This document shows positions 31,793 through 34,646 of a DNA stretch of 34,646 bases, in pieces. Under the pieces are notes generated by a model. That model saw only the letters and a list, made by a program, of their open reading frames with translations, was not told the DNA's origin and ran no database searches. The number at the start of each line of letters is the position of its first letter. Within the stretch, counting starts at the first letter, position 1. Both the position numbers and the translations under genes were made by a program. The DNA lies in assembly GCF_001989995.2 (NCBI RefSeq), contig NZ_JAHGUP010000078.1, positions 1 to 34,646 on the forward strand, read 5' to 3'. The stretch comes from Vibrio anguillarum (GTDB lineage Bacteria; Pseudomonadota; Gammaproteobacteria; Enterobacterales; Vibrionaceae).

Positions 31793-33028
31793 ATGAAAAT
31801 AGCGTCATTGGCATTAGCCGTGGTGTTAGCAACACATGCGTTACCGAGTAGTGCAACCACTGAAATTGATATTCTAGGTGTTTATACACCCGGCACGGCT
31901 GAGTGGTTTCAGCAAGATCACGTGGCTCAAATCCAGCACCGATTTAACGTGGGAAATGAAATTCTGCGTCAAAGTGGTCTGGACATCAAAGTCAACTTAA
32001 TTGGCACGAAAGAAGTAAAATACGATACGCAAAGAGGGCTGAAAAAATCGCAAGAGCAGGCGCTTGATGCGATTACTCCCGGCAATAAACAAGATCCGGC
32101 GTTTGCCGATATTGAGCAATATCGTAAGCAGGTTGGCGCGGATATGGTGGCGCTGTTTCGTAATCTAGATATTAAAAATTCTCCTGATTATGAAGATAAA
32201 GGCAATGGTACTTACATGCTGAGCTGTGGTCTAGCATGGATAATCCCTGCCGCGTATTGGAACAATAGTGCGCGTTATGCGCAATCTAGAATGTACAGTC
32301 ATAGCTATTTGAATGAGTGTGGCGATGATACGTTTATTCACGAATTAGGCCACAATTTGGGCTTGAACCATGCTCATGAACAGTACAATGGCGAACCCCA
32401 TCTTTCAAATGGTACAGAGCAAGATGCGTATGGTTATGGGGTTCAAGGCCAATTTGCGACGACCATGGCCTATGGTTTCTTATTTGGTATTCATAGCCGT
32501 TCTTACACATTCTCTAACCCAAGCAAAGTGTGTAAAGGTCAAGCATGTGGTGTCACTGACTACGCGAACTCGGTGCGAGCGATTGGCCTGAGCGCGCCAT
32601 ACATTGCGGCGATTTATGCACGTCCAGATGGGAGTAATGACGGAGGAACGTCACCCACCGAACCGACTTCGCCCCAACAAGCCATCTATGATTTACAAGG
32701 GCCTTTTGCCATTCCCGATCATGCACAAGGAGAGTTAGCACTTCCGATTAATGTGACTTATCAAGGAAATGCGGAAACGGCCACTATTCAACTTGATATT
32801 GAACACCCATTTGTGGGTGATGTTTCAGTCAAGTTGTATGCACCTGATGGTGGCTATTGGAACTTAAAATCGTATAACCAGTATGATCGCAACACGGCTT
32901 ATCGTGTTCGCTTTACACTCAGCGGAATGCAACAAATGAACGTGCAAGGCCAGTGGCGTTTAGTCGTGGCGGATCACTATCAAGGTTTAACGGGTGTATT
33001 AAATTCGGCACGCTTATCCTTTGAATAA
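31793..33028 (+). CDS. secreted metzincin metalloprotease with C-terminal P domain
   Basis: This 411-residue protein has a signal peptide (cleavage near residue 22) and a catalytic domain (about 25-275). The zinc motif is HELGHNLGLNH, with His183, Glu184, His187 and His193, and the Met-turn is TTMAYG at Met225; together these place it in the metzincins (reprolysin-like). Cys145, Cys176, Cys247 and Cys252 may form disulfides. A Gly/Ser/Thr/Pro linker (about 278-296) leads to a P/Homo B domain (about 297-411): PFAIPDHAQGELALPINVTY, DIEHPFVGDVSVKLYAPDGG, GQWRLVVADHYQGLTGVL. It goes straight from the signal peptide into the catalytic domain, with no prodomain of its own. AGGAG precedes the ATG. 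The substrate is unknown. Confidence 0.9.
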   Translation: MKIASLALAVVLATHALPSSATTEIDILGVYTPGTAEWFQQDHVAQIQHRFNVGNEILRQSGLDIKVNLIGTKEVKYDTQRGLKKSQEQALDAITPGNKQDPAFADIEQYRKQVGADMVALFRNLDIKNSPDYEDKGNGTYMLSCGLAWIIPAAYWNNSARYAQSRMYSHSYLNECGDDTFIHELGHNLGLNHAHEQYNGEPHLSNGTEQDAYGYGVQGQFATTMAYGFLFGIHSRSYTFSNPSKVCKGQACGVTDYANSVRAIGLSAPYIAAIYARPDGSNDGGTSPTEPTSPQQAIYDLQGPFAIPDHAQGELALPINVTYQGNAETATIQLDIEHPFVGDVSVKLYAPDGGYWNLKSYNQYDRNTAYRVRFTLSGMQQMNVQGQWRLVVADHYQGLTGVLNSARLSFE

Positions 33029-33046
33029 AGGTTTGCTGTGATGTTG

Positions 33047-33072
33047 ACCCTGCACCTATGTGCAGGGTTTTT
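33047..33072 (+). terminator. intrinsic terminator after the protease gene
   Basis: ACCCTGCA and TGCAGGGT form an 8-bp stem with a 6-base loop, followed by TTTT. It sits between convergent genes. Confidence 0.92.
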
Positions 33073-33074
33073 AA

Positions 33075-34109
33075 TTACTGGCCAAATTGGGTGGCTTTGA
33101 ATTGATTCAGCAATCGATGGATCACATAGGTTGTAAGTAATGTGGCGACAATAGCAAACAAAATACTGCCGACTCGGTACAGGGCACTGAAAATTAAATC
33201 ATTTCCCGGCGTCAAATATTGACCAAACAATATCCCCAAGGTAGTCAATGAGCCAAAGCCGACCCCTGAACCGCTGGATTCTTTTACATGCCAGTAGCTA
33301 AAGAGCATCGCACCTATCCACAGCAGCGGAGTAACAAATAAAAGCTGACCTGACCAATCGTAGAGCAGCAGTTGGACCGCAATACCGAAAGTGACACCAA
33401 GCAGAGTACCCATCGCGCGTTTGCGTGCGTAGCCTAGCGCTCCGTTCCAATGCATCGGGAAAAGTAGCAACAAGGTTGTGGCTTGCGCGGACATTGAATC
33501 TTGCAGATCGAATATTTGAAACACAACGAAAGAGAGTGTGGCAATGGTTGCGCCCATGAGCGCTTCATGGCGCATACGATGTGACTCTTTGGCCACGCTT
33601 GCATGAGCGGGAGGTTGCCTTTTCTGTGCGTCGGGAATACAGAATGTCACCAGATAAGCGACCATTACCGAAAGCAAATTCGCGATAAAGTTGCTGGTAA
33701 TCAGATCGTTAAGATCAGTTGTGGAGTAGCTTGCAAAGTGCAGCATGATGCTCAAGCTCAATACGCTGTTCGCTCCAAATAAGAATAAGCTGCCTTTCGA
33801 CATACAAGCAAATTTGTAGAGAAACAATACGAAAGCCATCATCGTCATCAGTGCCGGATGAGCGCCAAACAGCCCCCCGAGAATGGCTACTTCTAAGCCA
33901 CAAACGACGGCGGAAGCGAGCAGTTGCTTTGCGGCGTGCGCATTCATGATGGGCACCATGCCCAGTAACAGCATCGGTGTTACGGTAAAAAATACCCCGT
34001 AGTTCCAACCCAGTAGTTTACAAAAGGTAAAACCAAGCGTCGCACCTGTTGCTATTCTGACGCATTGGCGAAAGTCATTTTCAGATAATGGATGATCCCA
34101 AAGTCGCAT
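33075..34109 (-). CDS. DUF2955 inner-membrane protein (FUSC-like efflux partner)
   Basis: This 344-residue protein has about ten membrane helices in two halves. The first half begins after an N-terminal RLWDHPLSENDFRQCVRIAT, a DUF2955 hallmark; the second has ALMGATIATLSFVVFQIFDL and later LGYARKRAMGTLLGVTFGIA. The family is related to FUSC/YccS/AaeB-like permeases and usually pairs with a HlyD-type membrane fusion protein, as here. The likely job is efflux of aromatic or organic compounds, but no substrate can be read off. The start is 12 bases after the stop of the upstream gene. Confidence 0.85.
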   Translation of the reverse strand: MRLWDHPLSENDFRQCVRIATGATLGFTFCKLLGWNYGVFFTVTPMLLLGMVPIMNAHAAKQLLASAVVCGLEVAILGGLFGAHPALMTMMAFVLFLYKFACMSKGSLFLFGANSVLSLSIMLHFASYSTTDLNDLITSNFIANLLSVMVAYLVTFCIPDAQKRQPPAHASVAKESHRMRHEALMGATIATLSFVVFQIFDLQDSMSAQATTLLLLFPMHWNGALGYARKRAMGTLLGVTFGIAVQLLLYDWSGQLLFVTPLLWIGAMLFSYWHVKESSGSGVGFGSLTTLGILFGQYLTPGNDLIFSALYRVGSILFAIVATLLTTYVIHRLLNQFKATQFGQ

Positions 34110-34121
34110 TTTTTACTCCGC

Positions 34122-34646
34122 TTAATAGACGTAGTGCAGAGTGCTCAGAAACTGAATTTGCATTTTTGCCAGCCAAGCAAACGGGCCACTTTCTGGTAGC
34201 AACTGTACCGTCGCACGAGCACCGGAAGGCAATGTTGACATCGTTTCATCGAGCGAAAGGTGCACACGCATGCGTTGTGCATCACGCACCCAGCGATTAG
34301 ATTCTGTTGGAGTGGCTAACCGCCCATTCGCATCAAACTGACCAGTGCTTACCCCAGCATCCAGGCTACGAATACGCGCGGTAAAGACTTCGCCGGGTTT
34401 GCTATCAAAAGCAACTAGGGCGCGGCTATTGTCTGGGAAATGGCGTAAGCTTTTTTCTCTAAAATCAGCAATCACGTCTACATCCGTCGCCACCAATGCA
34501 ACTAACGGCATACCTGCTGCGGCGTAGGTGCCCGTTTCAAGCTGTAAGTTGGTAATGACACCATCTTGCTCTGCTAGCGTTTGTGTGTAGGCAAGGTTTA
34601 GCTTGGCTTGCGCCAATTGGTCAGGAAAACCGCATGAAAGTCGTTG
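34122..34646 (-). CDS. HlyD/EmrA-type membrane fusion protein, C-terminal part
   Basis: The frame is open through the right end of the window, so only the last 175 or so residues are visible and the true start lies outside. Visible parts are the end of the helical hairpin (QAKLNLAYTQT), the second half of the lipoyl domain (AEQDGVITNLQLETGTYAAA, GMPLVALV) and the beta-barrel region (VIADFREKSLRHF, FTARIRSLDAGV). Such proteins link an inner-membrane pump to the outer membrane. The gene ends 12 bases before the DUF2955 gene, and the two probably form one efflux unit. Confidence 0.87.
   Translation of the reverse strand, partial: QRLSCGFPDQLAQAKLNLAYTQTLAEQDGVITNLQLETGTYAAAGMPLVALVATDVDVIADFREKSLRHFPDNSRALVAFDSKPGEVFTARIRSLDAGVSTGQFDANGRLATPTESNRWVRDAQRMRVHLSLDETMSTLPSGARATVQLLPESGPFAWLAKMQIQFLSTLHYVY

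Noticed and set aside
1..34646. CRISPR array, integrase, transposase, tRNA or rRNA genes
   Set aside because: I saw no regularly spaced direct repeats, no recombinase motifs and no tRNA-like cloverleaf; the mak region therefore has no visible mobility gene.

Overview
The window looks like a chromosomal segment of a Vibrio species, probably from the second chromosome. The reasons are the mannitol block (mtlA, mtlD, mtlR) beside a LytM/M23 peptidase plus bactofilin pair and nagB, an NhaD antiporter, Vibrio-type small proteins (DUF3283-like and DUF3081-like), ERIC-like repeats, and a YeeN-type YebC protein. One 12-base site at the very start resembles the RctB-binding sites of the Vibrio chromosome II origin. 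The species cannot be fixed from the sequence alone.

Layout. 1-3900: a DUF3283-like small protein, YebC/YeeN, a 3-hydroxyisobutyrate-dehydrogenase-like enzyme and an SdaC-type amino acid permease. 3929-8065 (minus strand): a five-gene operon that matches, in gene order and protein type, the makDCBAE cytotoxin operon of V. cholerae. It has two small PixA/AidA-type proteins followed by three alpha-helical pore-forming toxin subunits, and an AT-rich 620-base stretch lies upstream. 8686-11680: a LysR regulator divergent from an NAD(P)-binding reductase, then a TauE/SafE permease and YccF. 11760-13725: a nuclease-like HTH protein and a periplasmic metallo-beta-lactamase-fold protein that has lost its metal-binding histidines. 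13741-16002 (minus): an alkylation-repair operon (Ada-AlkA fusion, Ogt, lipoprotein). 16168-18084: an HdfR-like LysR regulator divergent from MaoP, then a DUF3081-like protein. 18396-20576: nagB, then bactofilin and M23 peptidase genes that overlap by 97 bases. 20577-25022: the mannitol operon with a long regulated leader. 25128-29902: a Gfo/Idh/MocA oxidoreductase, NhaD, a dicarboxylate/amino acid symporter and a DoxX protein. 29903-31065: about 1.16 kb without a convincing gene, holding two ERIC-like elements. 31066-33028: a membrane-anchored protein resembling a protease prodomain, followed by a secreted metzincin protease with a C-terminal P domain. 33075-34646 (minus): a DUF2955 inner-membrane protein and the C-terminal part of a HlyD-type membrane fusion protein that runs off the window.

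The strongest biological signals are the complete mak-type tripartite toxin operon, which has a terminator-like hairpin between its makA and makE genes, and the protease locus, where the prodomain appears to be encoded as a separate membrane-tethered protein. The first system is already described in V. cholerae. I know of no description of the split prodomain arrangement, and it is an inference from sequence patterns. All family assignments are by eye; no database search was run.
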